Of a DNA stretch of 64,000 bases, positions 55,366-64,000 are shown piece after piece. This DNA is from Hyphomicrobium sp. (GTDB lineage Bacteria > Pseudomonadota > Alphaproteobacteria > Rhizobiales > Hyphomicrobiaceae). Below the pieces are notes generated by a model. That model searched no databases. It was not told the DNA's origin and was given only the letters and a program-made list of their open reading frames with translations. The DNA is taken from positions 1 through 64,000 of the forward strand of contig NZ_JAIELN010000022.1 of the NCBI RefSeq assembly GCF_019753045.1, in the 5' to 3' direction. Every line of letters begins with the position of its first letter. Positions within the stretch are counted from its first letter, which is position 1. The position numbers and the translations under genes were made by a program.

Positions 55366-56003
55366 TCCGCAGCCTCCGGATGTTTGGCGGGTGGCGGGAT
55401 GACCGAGCCGCCGCTCGGGACCTTGACCACTTCAAGGCCGGTCGCCGGCCCCCGCGCGACCTGTGCGCTGATGGACTGGCGCTTGACGTTTTGGCGGTGC
55501 TTCAGCGTCAGGACGATAGCGCCGATCATCGCGACGAGCAGGATGAGGCCCGCTCCCTCGAAGTAGTAGACGTACTTCGTATAGAGGATTTCGCCGAGCG
55601 CCCGGGTGTTGGTGATGCCCGCCGGCACGGGCGACGTTGGGCTCATCACGGGCGAGACCGCAAGGCCCTTGTAACCGACGAGCGCGAGAAGCTCGAGCAG
55701 AACGAGGCCGCCGATCAGAGCGCCGATCTTGGCGTTCTTGATGAAGCCGGCTTTCAGTTCGGCGAAGTCGACGTCGAGCATCATCACGACGAACAGGAAG
55801 AGCACCGCAACCGCACCGACGTAGACGATGACAAGCAGCATCGCCAGGAATTCGGCGTTGAGCAGAACGAACAGACCCGCAGCGTTGAAGAACGCCAGAA
55901 TGAGGAACAGGACGGCGTGAACCGGGTTCCTCGTCAGAATGACCGACGCGCCCGCTGCCACCGCGAGGACAGAGAAGAGATAGAAGAAGAGAGCCGATGC
56001 CAT
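55362..56003 (-). CDS. nuoJ: NADH-quinone oxidoreductase subunit J
   Basis: The 213-residue protein has five helices; [19 protein letters not shown] is the conserved third helix next to the quinone path. The C-terminal ~35 residues are polar, Pro-rich and variable. ATG 56003 lies 11 bases after the nuoI stop; the longer frame to 56201 is antiphase within nuoI. Confidence 0.96.
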   Translation of the reverse strand: MASALFFYLFSVLAVAAGASVILTRNPVHAVLFLILAFFNAAGLFVLLNAEFLAMLLVIVYVGAVAVLFLFVVMMLDVDFAELKAGFIKNAKIGALIGGLVLLELLALVGYKGLAVSPVMSPTSPVPAGITNTRALGEILYTKYVYYFEGAGLILLVAMIGAIVLTLKHRQNVKRQSISAQVARGPATGLEVVKVPSGGSVIPPPAKHPEAAE

Positions 56004-56014
56004 CGCCTTGCCTT

Positions 56015-56503
56015 CTATCGATACTTCGCGTCGAGCGCGATGTTCTTTGCGATTTCGCGTTCCCAGCGGTCGCCGTTCGCGAGCAGCCGGTCCTTGTCGT
56101 AGAAAAGTTCTTCGCGCGTCTCGGTCGCGAACTCGAAGTTCGGCCCTTCGACGATGGCGTCGACCGGGCAGGCTTCCTGGCAGAGTCCGCAATAGATGCA
56201 CTTCGTCATGTCGATGTCGTAGCGCGTCGTGCGGCGGGTGCCGTCGTTGCGGCGCGGGCCGGCTTCGATCGTGATTGCCTGAGCCGGGCAGATGGCTTCG
56301 CAGAGCTTGCAGGCGATGCAGCGCTCTTCGCCGTTCGGATAGCGGCGGAGCGCATGCTCACCGCGGAAGCGGGGCGACAGCGGGCCTTTTTCATAAGGAT
56401 AGTTCAGCGTCTTCTTCGGCGAGAAGAAGTAGCGCATCGTGAGGAAGAACGCCGAGACGAACTCCAACAGGAAAAGCGACTTTACTGCGCGCGCTACGCT
56501 CAT
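56015..56503 (-). CDS. nuoI: NADH-quinone oxidoreductase subunit I
   Basis: NuoI carries the two [4Fe-4S] clusters (N6a/N6b) before the terminal cluster N2 of complex I. The 162-residue protein has [12 protein letters not shown] and [12 protein letters not shown] and the family's [16 protein letters not shown] 56503 overlaps the nuoH stop by four bases; the frame upstream to 57226 is a shadow of nuoH. Confidence 0.97.
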   Translation of the reverse strand: MSVARAVKSLFLLEFVSAFFLTMRYFFSPKKTLNYPYEKGPLSPRFRGEHALRRYPNGEERCIACKLCEAICPAQAITIEAGPRRNDGTRRTTRYDIDMTKCIYCGLCQEACPVDAIVEGPNFEFATETREELFYDKDRLLANGDRWEREIAKNIALDAKYR

Positions 56504-57570
56504 GAGAGGAAGCCTCCGAATTGGAGCACGGCGGCGGTGATGACGACCATGACGAGCGACAACGGCAGGAACACTTTCCAACCGAGACGCATCAATTGAT
56601 CGTAGCGATACCGCGGCACCATCGCCTTCACCATGGCAAACATGAAGAAGACGAATACGACTTTGATCAGGAACCAGAAAATGCCCGGGACGGCGTTGAG
56701 CGGCCAGATGTCCAGCGGCGGCAGCCAGCCCCCCAGGAAGAGGATGGTCGTCATCGCGCACATGGCCGTTATCGAGACGTACTCGCCGAGCATGTAAAGC
56801 AGGTAAGGGGTCGAGGAATATTCGACCATGAAGCCCGCAACGAGTTCGGATTCGGCTTCGACGAGGTCGAACGGCGGCCGGTTCGTCTCGGCGAGCGCCG
56901 AGATAAAGAACACGACGAACATCGGGAAAAGCGCGAACCAGTTCCAGTCGAGCAGCGAGTTCGTCAGGCCGATGTGCGTGCCGATCCCGGTCTTCTGCGA
57001 GTTGACGACATCGGTCACGTTGAGCGAGCCGACGCACAGCAGCACGCAGATAATGACGAAGCCGATCGAGACCTCGTAGGAGACCATCTGCGCGGCGGAG
57101 CGCAGCGCGCCCATGAACGGATATTTCGAGTTCGACGCCCAGCCGCCCATGATGATGCCGTAGACGCCGAGCGACGAGATCGCGAGCAGGTAAAGAATTC
57201 CGACGTTCATGTCGGAAATCACCCACCGGCCCCAGCTATTCTCGTTGACGGGGATGACGGCCCACGACGCCAAGGCGCACGTTGCCGTTGCGAGCGGCGC
57301 CAGTAAGAAGACGACCTTGTCCGAGCCCGATGGGATGATCGGCTCCTTCAGGACGAACTTCAGAAGGTCGGCGAAGGATTGCAAAAGGCCGAATGGTCCG
57401 ACGACGTTCGGGCCACGGCGCATCTGGACTGCGGCCCACACCTTGCGATCCATCAAGAGCAGGAAAGCGATGATGACCAAGAGCACGACCAGCAAGAGCA
57501 GGGAAAAGCCGATCAGCACCAGCAAGTTCCAGCCGTAGTCGTTCATGAATGTCTGCAGCGTGTCGAGCAT
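56500..57570 (-). CDS. nuoH: NADH-quinone oxidoreductase subunit H
   Basis: NuoH forms much of the quinone-binding chamber. The 356-residue protein has about eight to nine helices, with [67 protein letters not shown] and [19 protein letters not shown]. It follows nuoG by five bases. Confidence 0.97.
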   Translation of the reverse strand: MLDTLQTFMNDYGWNLLVLIGFSLLLLVVLLVIIAFLLLMDRKVWAAVQMRRGPNVVGPFGLLQSFADLLKFVLKEPIIPSGSDKVVFLLAPLATATCALASWAVIPVNENSWGRWVISDMNVGILYLLAISSLGVYGIIMGGWASNSKYPFMGALRSAAQMVSYEVSIGFVIICVLLCVGSLNVTDVVNSQKTGIGTHIGLTNSLLDWNWFALFPMFVVFFISALAETNRPPFDLVEAESELVAGFMVEYSSTPYLLYMLGEYVSITAMCAMTTILFLGGWLPPLDIWPLNAVPGIFWFLIKVVFVFFMFAMVKAMVPRYRYDQLMRLGWKVFLPLSLVMVVITAAVLQFGGFLS

Positions 57571-57575
57571 GTTCC

Positions 57576-59672
57576 CTATTCCGCTGCGTTGAGTTTCTGT
57601 TGGTGAGACGCCCGAAGCGCGCTCATGCCCGCCATTACGGCGGAAGATCGCGCGATCGGGTTCGTCATGTAGAAGTCAGCGATCACCGGCGCGAACGGCG
57701 CTGATGACGGCTGCGCACCGAGTTTGGCAAGCGTCTCGAGCCCGGACACGGCGCGAACTTCGATCGTATCGAGGGCTGCAAGCTGCGGGCTCGTCCGGTA
57801 CATCGCGGCGCGAAGCTCTTTCAAGCTGTCGTAGGGCAGTTTGCTGCCTGCACGCTCGGAGAGCGCCCGTATAATCGTCCAATCTTCCTTCGCGTCTCCC
57901 GGTGGAAACACGGCCTTCAGCGTCTGCTGCGCGCGGCCCTCGGTGTTCACGAAGGTTGCGCTCTTTTCAGTATAAGCCGCGCCGGGAAGAATGACATCAG
58001 CCCGTTCGGTGCCTTTGTCGCCATGCGTTCCCTGGTAAACGACGAACGCGGACGGGCTCACTTTCGACAGATCACATTCATCGGCGCCAAGCAGATAGAT
58101 GAACTCTGAATCGGGCCCGAGAATTCCGGCGACATCCCTGCCGCCCTTCCCCGGAACGAAGCCAAGATCGAGACCTGCGACGCGGGCTGCTGCCGTGTGC
58201 AGGACATTGAAGCCGTTCCAGGCTGCGTCTTTCCCGGCAGATGCCGCGAGGAGGATGCGTGCTGCGAGCGACAGCGTAGCGAGACCGTCGGCACGGGCGA
58301 AGGCGCCCTGCCCGACGATGACCATCGGCTTGCTCGCGGCCTTCAATGCTTCGGCGAACGGGTGCTTGCCGTTTGCGATCTCGGCCAAGGTTTCTGGCCC
58401 GGCGCCCAGATATTCATAAGGGTACGCAAGATCCACCTTGGCGCCGACAAGCGCGATTTTCGTCGGCGCGCTGCGCCAGCGCTTACGGATACGTGAGTTG
58501 AGAACCGCAGCTTCGAGACGTGGGTTGGCGCCGACGATCAGGATCGCGTCGGCCTCTTCGATGCCTTCGATGCCGGAGTTGAAGAGATAGCTTGCGCGGC
58601 CGAGCTTCGGATCGAGCTTGTCGCCTGCCTGGCGGCAATCGAGAGACGTTGCACCCAAGCGCGTGAGAAGGTCTTTCAGCGCGAACATTTCCTCGGCACC
58701 CACGAGGTCGCCCGCTATGGCGCCGATCTTTTCCGGCGAAGCCGCTTTCAATTTCGCGGCAACGAGACCCAGCGCTTCATCCCAGCTTGCGGGTTCGAAG
58801 CGGCCGTTCTTGCGGATGTAGGGTTGATCGAGGCGCTGCGTTTTCAGGCCGTCCGCCACGTGACGCGTCTTGTCGGAGATCCATTCCTCGTTCACGGCGT
58901 CGTTGTTGCGCGGAAGGATGCGCATGACGGCTGCGCCGCGGACGTCGGCGCTGACCGAGGAACCGACCGCGTCCATCACGTCGACGGTCTCAAACGTTTC
59001 CATTTCCCATGGCCGGGCGGCGAAGGCCCAAGGGCGATGCGTCAGCGCGCCGACCGGGCAAAGATCCACGGCGTTGGCACTCATTTCGGAAAGGATGCCT
59101 TGCTCGAGATAGGTCGTGATTTCAGCGTCTTCGCCGCGGCCGATCAGTCCGAGTTCCTCGACGCCCGCGACTTCCGTCATGTAGCGAACGCAGCGCGTGC
59201 AATGGATGCAACGCGTCATCATCGTCTTGATGAGCGGACCGATGTGCTTTTCTTCGACAGCGCGCTTGTTTTCGGTATAGCGCGAGCCGCCCATGCCGAA
59301 CGCCATCGCCTGATCTTGCAGATCGCATTCGCCGCCCTGATCGCAGATCGGGCAGTCGAGCGGGTGGTTGATGAGCAGAAACTCCATCACCCCTTCACGC
59401 GCCTTCTTCACCATCGGAGAGGCGGTGTTGACGACCTTCGGCGAGCCGTCCCTGTTCGGCGGCAGATCGTTGACGAGCATGGCGCAGGACGCGACCGGCT
59501 TCGGCGAACCTTCGACCTCGACCAGACACATGCGGCAGTTGCCGGCGATCGACAGCCGCTCGTGATAGCAGAAGCGCGGAATGACTGCGCCCGCCAATTC
59601 GCAGGCGTGCATCAGTGTCGTGCCGTCTTCGACCTCAATCGGCTTGCCGTCGACAATAAGTTGCTTGGCCAT
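57576..59672 (-). CDS. nuoG: NADH-quinone oxidoreductase subunit G
   Basis: NuoG is the large iron-sulfur subunit. The 698-residue protein has an N-terminal [2Fe-2S] ferredoxin domain ([16 protein letters not shown]), the His-Cys cluster [17 protein letters not shown] and the [4Fe-4S] [11 protein letters not shown], all within about 200 residues. A molybdopterin-oxidoreductase-like domain without cofactor follows (about 220-600). ATG 59672 is followed by [17 protein letters not shown], the usual start. Confidence 0.97.
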   Translation of the reverse strand: MAKQLIVDGKPIEVEDGTTLMHACELAGAVIPRFCYHERLSIAGNCRMCLVEVEGSPKPVASCAMLVNDLPPNRDGSPKVVNTASPMVKKAREGVMEFLLINHPLDCPICDQGGECDLQDQAMAFGMGGSRYTENKRAVEEKHIGPLIKTMMTRCIHCTRCVRYMTEVAGVEELGLIGRGEDAEITTYLEQGILSEMSANAVDLCPVGALTHRPWAFAARPWEMETFETVDVMDAVGSSVSADVRGAAVMRILPRNNDAVNEEWISDKTRHVADGLKTQRLDQPYIRKNGRFEPASWDEALGLVAAKLKAASPEKIGAIAGDLVGAEEMFALKDLLTRLGATSLDCRQAGDKLDPKLGRASYLFNSGIEGIEEADAILIVGANPRLEAAVLNSRIRKRWRSAPTKIALVGAKVDLAYPYEYLGAGPETLAEIANGKHPFAEALKAASKPMVIVGQGAFARADGLATLSLAARILLAASAGKDAAWNGFNVLHTAAARVAGLDLGFVPGKGGRDVAGILGPDSEFIYLLGADECDLSKVSPSAFVVYQGTHGDKGTERADVILPGAAYTEKSATFVNTEGRAQQTLKAVFPPGDAKEDWTIIRALSERAGSKLPYDSLKELRAAMYRTSPQLAALDTIEVRAVSGLETLAKLGAQPSSAPFAPVIADFYMTNPIARSSAVMAGMSALRASHQQKLNAAE

Positions 59673-59687
59673 CGTTTTTTCCGCAGC

Positions 59688-60974
59688 CTACTCTGCCGCC
59701 ATGCGTGAATGTTTTGCCTGGTAATCGTCGATACGTGCTTCGATCACCGAGCGGAAGTTGTTGATCAGGCCTTGAACGGGCCATGCCGCCGCGTCGCCGA
59801 GCGCGCAGATGGTATGGCCTTCTACCTGCTTCGTGACATCGAACAGCAAATCGATCTCGCGTTTTTCAGCTTCGCCGCGCTCCATACGCTCGAGCACACG
59901 CCACATCCAGCCGGTGCCTTCGCGGCACGGCGTGCACTGGCCGCAGCTCTCATGCTTATAGAAATAGGCGATGCGCCGGATCGCGCCGATGATGTCCGTC
60001 GATTTGTCCATCACGATCACGGCGGCGGTACCGAGACCCGAGCCGAGCTTGCCCAGCGCGTCGAAATCCATCGTCACCGCTTCGGCTTGCTCTGCCGTGA
60101 TGCAGCGAACGGACGATCCGCCCGGGATGACGGCGAGCAGATTATCCCAGCCGCCGCGGATGCCACCGCAATGCTTGTCGATAAGCTCCTTGAGCGGGAT
60201 GCCCATCTCTTCTTCGACGACGCACGGGCGCTCGACGTGTCCTGAGATCTGGAAGAGCTTGGTGCCGGTGTTGTTCGGCTTGCCAAGGGCAGCGAACCAG
60301 GCCGATCCGCGACGCAGGATTTCGCCCGCGACGGCGATGCTTTCGACATTGTTGATCGTCGTCGGGGCGCCGTAAAGGCCGACGTTCGCCGGGAACGGCG
60401 GCTTCAGGCGCGGCTGGCCCTTTTTGCCTTCAAGGCTTTCGAGCATCGCCGTTTCTTCGCCGCAGATATAGGCGCCGGCGCCGTGATGCACGAAAATGTC
60501 GAAGTCCCAGCCGTGGACGTTATTCTTGCCGATTAGCTTGGCGTCGTAGGCTTCATCGATGGCGCGCTGGAGCGCTTCGCGCTCGCGAATGTATTCGCCG
60601 CGCACGTAAACGTAGCAAGTGTGTGCGCGCATCGCGAAGGAGGCGAGTAACGCGCCTTCGATCATAAGATGCGCGTCGTGCCGAAGGATCTCGCGGTCTT
60701 TGCAGGAGCCGGGCTCGGACTCGTCGGCATTGATGACGAGATAGCTCGGCCGCGCATCGGCCTTCGGCATGAACGACCACTTGAGGCCCGTCGGGAAGCC
60801 CGCGCCGCCTCGGCCGCGCAGGCCCGACTTCTTCACCTCGTCGATGATGTAGTCGTGACCTTTGTCGATGAAGAACTTGGTGCCATCCCACACGCCCCGA
60901 CTCATCGCGCCTTTGAGACTGACGTCGTGGAGGCCGTAAATATTGCGGAATATGCGGTCGCGATCATGCAGCAT
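59688..60974 (-). CDS. nuoF: NADH-quinone oxidoreductase subunit F
   Basis: NuoF binds NADH and FMN and carries the [4Fe-4S] cluster N3. The 428-residue protein has [33 protein letters not shown], and the cluster motif [15 protein letters not shown] 60974 lies five bases after the nuoE stop; the frame to 61055 is a nuoE shadow. Confidence 0.97.
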   Translation of the reverse strand: MLHDRDRIFRNIYGLHDVSLKGAMSRGVWDGTKFFIDKGHDYIIDEVKKSGLRGRGGAGFPTGLKWSFMPKADARPSYLVINADESEPGSCKDREILRHDAHLMIEGALLASFAMRAHTCYVYVRGEYIREREALQRAIDEAYDAKLIGKNNVHGWDFDIFVHHGAGAYICGEETAMLESLEGKKGQPRLKPPFPANVGLYGAPTTINNVESIAVAGEILRRGSAWFAALGKPNNTGTKLFQISGHVERPCVVEEEMGIPLKELIDKHCGGIRGGWDNLLAVIPGGSSVRCITAEQAEAVTMDFDALGKLGSGLGTAAVIVMDKSTDIIGAIRRIAYFYKHESCGQCTPCREGTGWMWRVLERMERGEAEKREIDLLFDVTKQVEGHTICALGDAAAWPVQGLINNFRSVIEARIDDYQAKHSRMAAE

Positions 60975-60979
60975 GCGCG

Positions 60980-62143
60980 CTACCCTTTCGGCCTTTTGCC
61001 GGCTTTGCTTTCCGGACGCGATCCGGATGCGAGCTTCTGCGCCTGCTCGATCCATTTGTCACGCGTTACGCGTCCCATGAAGCCATCGAACTGGACTTCG
61101 AACCACGCGATGTTCTGCGGCGTCCACTTGGCGATCTGATCGAAATGCCAGATGCCCATTGCGCCAAGCTTATCGCGCAGGTCGGCGGTGATACCTGAGA
61201 TCAGCGTTAAATCGTCGGCCTTGCCGTCGCGCGGCGTTTTCAAAAGCTCTGGCTCGACGGACTGGCTTGCGGCGGCGCCTGCAATCGCCCTGTCGCGGAT
61301 CATGTCCGCCTTGATCTTATCAAGTTCGCCCGCGGAAAGCGCCTTGCCGCCGCTCCGCTCTTCGAGCTCCTTGACGAGGCCGGCATTCGCCATCGCGGTC
61401 AGCGCTGCAGGGTGAACCGGTGGGGGCTTTCCAGCCGCTGCTCCCGGTGTTGCCGGGGATGTTTCGTTGGCCATGTCGGGGGCGCCCGACGTTTCTTCAA
61501 AACGCTTCTTCCAGGCGCCGATCGTCGAGCCGTCGTAAAGCGTCGGATCGGTCAACGTGGTCGGGCCGGACACCGGGCAAGACGCAACGCGGCCGATCTG
61601 AGATCCGGCCTTCGGTTGCTTACCGGCGAGGAAGCCGTCAATAATCTTGTTCAGCTGCTCTGGCGTCAGATCTTCGAAGGTATCCTTGCCGACCTGAACG
61701 ACCGGAGCATTGGCGCAGACGCCGATACATTCAACCTCTTCCCACGAAGCCGTGCCATCGGCGTTCAGCGTGTGCGAATGCTCGTCGATCCGGTTCTTGC
61801 AAACGGCGATGAGATCGCGCGAGCCGCGGAGCATGCATGGGGTGGTGCCGCAGACCTGAACGTGGAGTTTTGTTCCGACCGGCGAGAGCTGGAACATCGT
61901 ATAGAAGGTGGCGACCTCGAGGCCACGAATGTGGGCCATTCCCAGCATATCGCAGACAAGTCTGATCGCGGGCTCCGGCAGCCAGCCGCCAGCCTGCTCT
62001 TGTGCACGCCAAAGCAGCGGAATGATCGCGGAAGCCTGTTTGCCTTCGGGATATTTCGCGATCACCTCGCTCGCCCACGCTAGATTTTCGGGCGTGAAAG
62101 CGAACTGTGCAGGTTGCACTGGATTTAGTCGGCGAACGCCCAT
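60980..62143 (-). CDS. nuoE: NADH-quinone oxidoreductase subunit E with long C-terminal extension
   Basis: Residues 1 to about 175 are a standard NuoE thioredoxin-like [2Fe-2S] protein with ligands Cys98, Cys103, Cys139 and Cys143. The protein then continues to 387 residues, more than twice the E. coli length. A low-complexity Pro/Ala linker (about 215-260) leads to a C-terminal domain (309-375) that resembles the extra domain at the end of ribosomal protein S2 in this window (ADDL..I.GI, HF.QIA..TP, W...A.KL). GAGGAG lies upstream of ATG 62143. No nuoD precedes it; nuoE is the first gene of this transcription unit. Confidence 0.96.
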   Translation of the reverse strand: MGVRRLNPVQPAQFAFTPENLAWASEVIAKYPEGKQASAIIPLLWRAQEQAGGWLPEPAIRLVCDMLGMAHIRGLEVATFYTMFQLSPVGTKLHVQVCGTTPCMLRGSRDLIAVCKNRIDEHSHTLNADGTASWEEVECIGVCANAPVVQVGKDTFEDLTPEQLNKIIDGFLAGKQPKAGSQIGRVASCPVSGPTTLTDPTLYDGSTIGAWKKRFEETSGAPDMANETSPATPGAAAGKPPPVHPAALTAMANAGLVKELEERSGGKALSAGELDKIKADMIRDRAIAGAAASQSVEPELLKTPRDGKADDLTLISGITADLRDKLGAMGIWHFDQIAKWTPQNIAWFEVQFDGFMGRVTRDKWIEQAQKLASGSRPESKAGKRPKG

Positions 62144-62374
62144 CCACGGCTCCTCGAACGTCGGTCGTATGGCGCCGAATACACAACGTGGCCGTGTCAC
62201 AAACTGTGATTCGGCACGTCGCGCGCAATGTCGACTCTCAGAGTGACATTAAACCCTCAGCCACCAACGCGGTCCAGTACGAGGAATGCCGCGCCAAAGC
62301 AAGCATTTGCCGATCCATGAGGGGCATCAAGCGCTGTTCGCAGTGGAGATTTAGGTGCGACGAAAAGCGCGAAG

Positions 62375-62854
62375 CTATGGAGCCGATTTCGGCGGCGGCG
62401 TTGGCGACGTCGCGCCCGCATCCGGCGCGAGAATTCCGCGGCGCTGAAGCGTTTCGGATGGGCGCTCCGTTGCCCACCTGCGTTCGGAAAAGCCGAGTGG
62501 CACGGCGAGCCAACCGAGCAGCAGAAGAAACGTAGCGATTGGTGCGAGAAACAGCGCGAGCTGCGAGCCGACGCGGAGGCAACCCGTCCAAATGCCGGCG
62601 AACAGCAGACCCAGCGCAATGATCATCCAGCCACCGTCGTCGGCACCGCGCGCCGTCGCGAACAGCAAGCCGGCGAACAACCCGCCAAGCCCGATCAGAA
62701 CCGGAATGAACGGCATGTCGGCTTGCAACGCGCCCATCGGCCAGCTCCGAGAGCGGGCAAAAAGCCGATAGGTTGCAAGGCTCAAGCCCCAGCCGACGGC
62801 GGCGACCGCCAGCAGAAACAAGTTGTCGACCATCGGCGCAGCACCGGGCAGCAT
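62375..62854 (-). CDS. Four-helix inner-membrane protein of unknown function
   Basis: The 159-residue protein has four predicted transmembrane helices (about residues 10-25, 45-65, 75-90 and 95-120) and a polar, Pro-rich C-terminal tail of about 40 residues. ATG 62854 has AAAGGAG about six bases upstream, which decides the start; the longer frame to 63010 lacks such a site. It is not a recognised complex I gene despite its place upstream of nuoE on the same strand. The function is unknown. Confidence 0.7.
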   Translation of the reverse strand: MLPGAAPMVDNLFLLAVAAVGWGLSLATYRLFARSRSWPMGALQADMPFIPVLIGLGGLFAGLLFATARGADDGGWMIIALGLLFAGIWTGCLRVGSQLALFLAPIATFLLLLGWLAVPLGFSERRWATERPSETLQRRGILAPDAGATSPTPPPKSAP

Positions 62855-63061
62855 ACGCGGCTCCTTTGATTTTGACGCTCGGCCCCGCCCGCAATCTGCC
62901 AGGGCTTCGTGACAAGCGCCAGCGCGTTTCGCCGCAACTCCGGCCACGATGGCAGGCCGAAACGGATGAACGCGCGATCTCGTTACGGATTGGCGACAAG
63001 CCGACCACAAGTGCGCCGCTATGGTGTGTCACCCGCCTAAAAACTGAAGGGGGACAGCCGC

Positions 63062-63784
63062 TTGCAAGCCGACATCACTATCGTTGCGACCCGCCGGCCC
63101 GAACTTCTACGGCAGATGATCGCGAGCTTTTCGAAGAACGTTTTTCCGAGGTTGGAAATCGGCCACGTCTACGCCAACGTGGACCCGGCCTTCGGATCCA
63201 AAGACGATCAGGCGGAAGCCGTCCACATCATCCGGCAGCGTTTCCCTACGGCGACGGTGTTCGAGCCCGAGACACCGGGCTTCGGCGCAGCAGTGGTCCG
63301 CGTCTGGGCTGCGACCAGCTCCCCTTTCGTGATGCATGTGGAAGAAGATTGGCTCGCCATCAAAGATGCGGGAGATTTCTCCGCCCCCTTCGCTAGCCAT
63401 CCGAAACTCGCGCAGGTCGTTCTCTCGATGCCCTTCCAAGAAAAGCGGTCGGGGATGCGGCGCAAGTTCCTGTCCCGAAGGTTTATCGGCCTGACGGCCC
63501 CATTCACCCGCCAACCGTGCAACCATATCGGCACTTCGCCCGGCATTTTTCGAGGCTCATTCTGCCGCGAGGCGGCTCGAATGATGGACCCGGCACTCGA
63601 CCCCGAAAAGCAGTTTTGCGGCGGCCACAACCCGCCGCTCGAGCGATACGCGAGAGACTTCGACAGCTTCATTCATTCGCCTGACGGCGATTGTGTTCTC
63701 GCCGATCTCGGCCGCGATTGGATGAAGGCGCACGGCCGCCAGAAACAGATCGTCAACGGTGTCGTGACTTGGCCTGAAATATAA
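63062..63784 (+). CDS. Small glycosyltransferase-like protein (GT-A fold)
   Basis: The 240-residue protein opens with DITIVATRRPELLRQMIASF, a GT2-type first strand and helix, and has HVEEDW (about residues 91-96) where such enzymes carry the acidic metal-binding motif. It is about the size of a minimal GT-A domain with no membrane helix. The start is TTG at 63062, supported by a strong AAGGGGGA about seven bases upstream; no ATG precedes the first strand. Substrate is unknown. It is divergent from the four-helix membrane protein. Confidence 0.7.
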   Translation: MQADITIVATRRPELLRQMIASFSKNVFPRLEIGHVYANVDPAFGSKDDQAEAVHIIRQRFPTATVFEPETPGFGAAVVRVWAATSSPFVMHVEEDWLAIKDAGDFSAPFASHPKLAQVVLSMPFQEKRSGMRRKFLSRRFIGLTAPFTRQPCNHIGTSPGIFRGSFCREAARMMDPALDPEKQFCGGHNPPLERYARDFDSFIHSPDGDCVLADLGRDWMKAHGRQKQIVNGVVTWPEI

Positions 63785-63852
63785 GATTCCGCCCCCGCCG
63801 GGGATGATCCGAAGCGCTCGCCAGCGCGTTTTGCGGCAACTCCGTCCTGCCG

Positions 63853-64000
63853 TTACCGAGCTTCGGATTTTGCCTTCAGCGCTTCGTTCATGGCTCGAAA
63901 ACCGCGCTCCGTGACAGCCAGGACGTTACCGAAGAAGGGGATGAGCATCCCCGAAAACTGTTCCGAGTGCTCGAAGCGGGTGTTCGGACCTTCCGCGCTG
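63853..64000 (-). CDS. C-terminal part of an SRPBCC domain protein (runs off the window)
   Basis: On the minus strand, 48 codons enter from the right edge and stop at TAA (63853-63855). The visible sequence (TRFEHSEQFSGMLIPFFG and TERGFRAMNEALK) matches the last strand and long C-terminal helix of SRPBCC/polyketide-cyclase-like proteins. The rest lies beyond the window, so the family is well supported but the substrate is not known. Confidence 0.7.
   Translation of the reverse strand, partial: SAEGPNTRFEHSEQFSGMLIPFFGNVLAVTERGFRAMNEALKAKSEAR

Noticed and set aside
62238-63032. 264-residue minus-strand frame overlapping the four-helix membrane protein
   Set aside because: Arg-rich antiphase shadow; the other frame has a strong ribosome-binding site and clear membrane helices. 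The last ~29 codons (MPLMDRQMLALARHSSYW...) look slightly protein-like but are too short to support.

Overview
The window comes from a GC-rich alphaproteobacterium of the order Hyphomicrobiales (Rhizobiales), most likely a Hyphomicrobium-like methylotroph relative. The basis is the long runs of characteristically alphaproteobacterial gene order (rpsB-tsf-pyrH-frr-uppS-cdsA-dxr-rseP-bamA-lpxD-fabZ-lpxA-lpxB, then dnaE-lolD-lolC-proS and DUF1467-mce-rnj-birA-nuoN...nuoE), the alphaproteobacterial LexA box (GTTC-N7-GTTC), and family features such as the DUF1467 protein and a C-terminally extended ribosomal protein S2. The genus is an inference.

Region 1-16 kb is accessory. It holds a sulfotransferase-like gene with the tail of a probable paralogue at the left edge, tRNA-Gln(TTG) and tRNA-Pro(CGG) flanking a decayed alpha/beta-hydrolase, a family-92-like glycosyltransferase, a stand-alone phage tail-spike operon (DUF2793 protein plus a 105-aa partner), a UDP-glucuronate 4-epimerase, and a divergent SDR / AraC regulator / FAD-monooxygenase locus. 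It continues with a metallo-beta-lactamase-fold hydrolase that overlaps a DUF1499 gene tail-to-tail by 161 bp, pdxH, a small secreted RT0821/Lpp0805-like protein, and an AbiEi/AbiEii type IV toxin-antitoxin pair with its own promoter. A terminator-capped structured stretch with no protein (about 15.05-15.32 kb) is a candidate small RNA. A family of roughly 40-bp palindromes sits directly after T-tracts in this region.

Region 16-22.6 kb carries lexA behind an SOS box that also faces a small cysteine-rich secreted protein, then comEC, gltX and gltA.

Region 22.6-38 kb is the leftward translation / isoprenoid / envelope super-cluster. rpsB and tsf make translation factors; pyrH makes UDP; frr recycles ribosomes; uppS, cdsA and dxr supply isoprenoid and phospholipid precursors; rseP and bamA serve envelope stress and outer-membrane assembly; lpxD-fabZ-lpxA and a single reading frame fusing LpxI to LpxB make lipid A. 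The LpxI-LpxB fusion contains an extra, degenerate copy of the LpxI C-terminal domain and is the most unusual protein in the window.

Region 38-47 kb has two small secreted proteins, dnaE, lolD, lolC/E-type permease and a prolyl-tRNA synthetase of the archaeal/eukaryotic type in the position normally held by the bacterial type. Region 47-62 kb has DUF1467, methylmalonyl-CoA epimerase, RNase J, BirA and complex I genes nuoN to nuoE. The cluster stops at nuoE: nuoA-D are not next to it. The right edge has a four-helix membrane protein, a second small glycosyltransferase-like gene with a TTG start, and the C-terminus of an SRPBCC protein running off the window.
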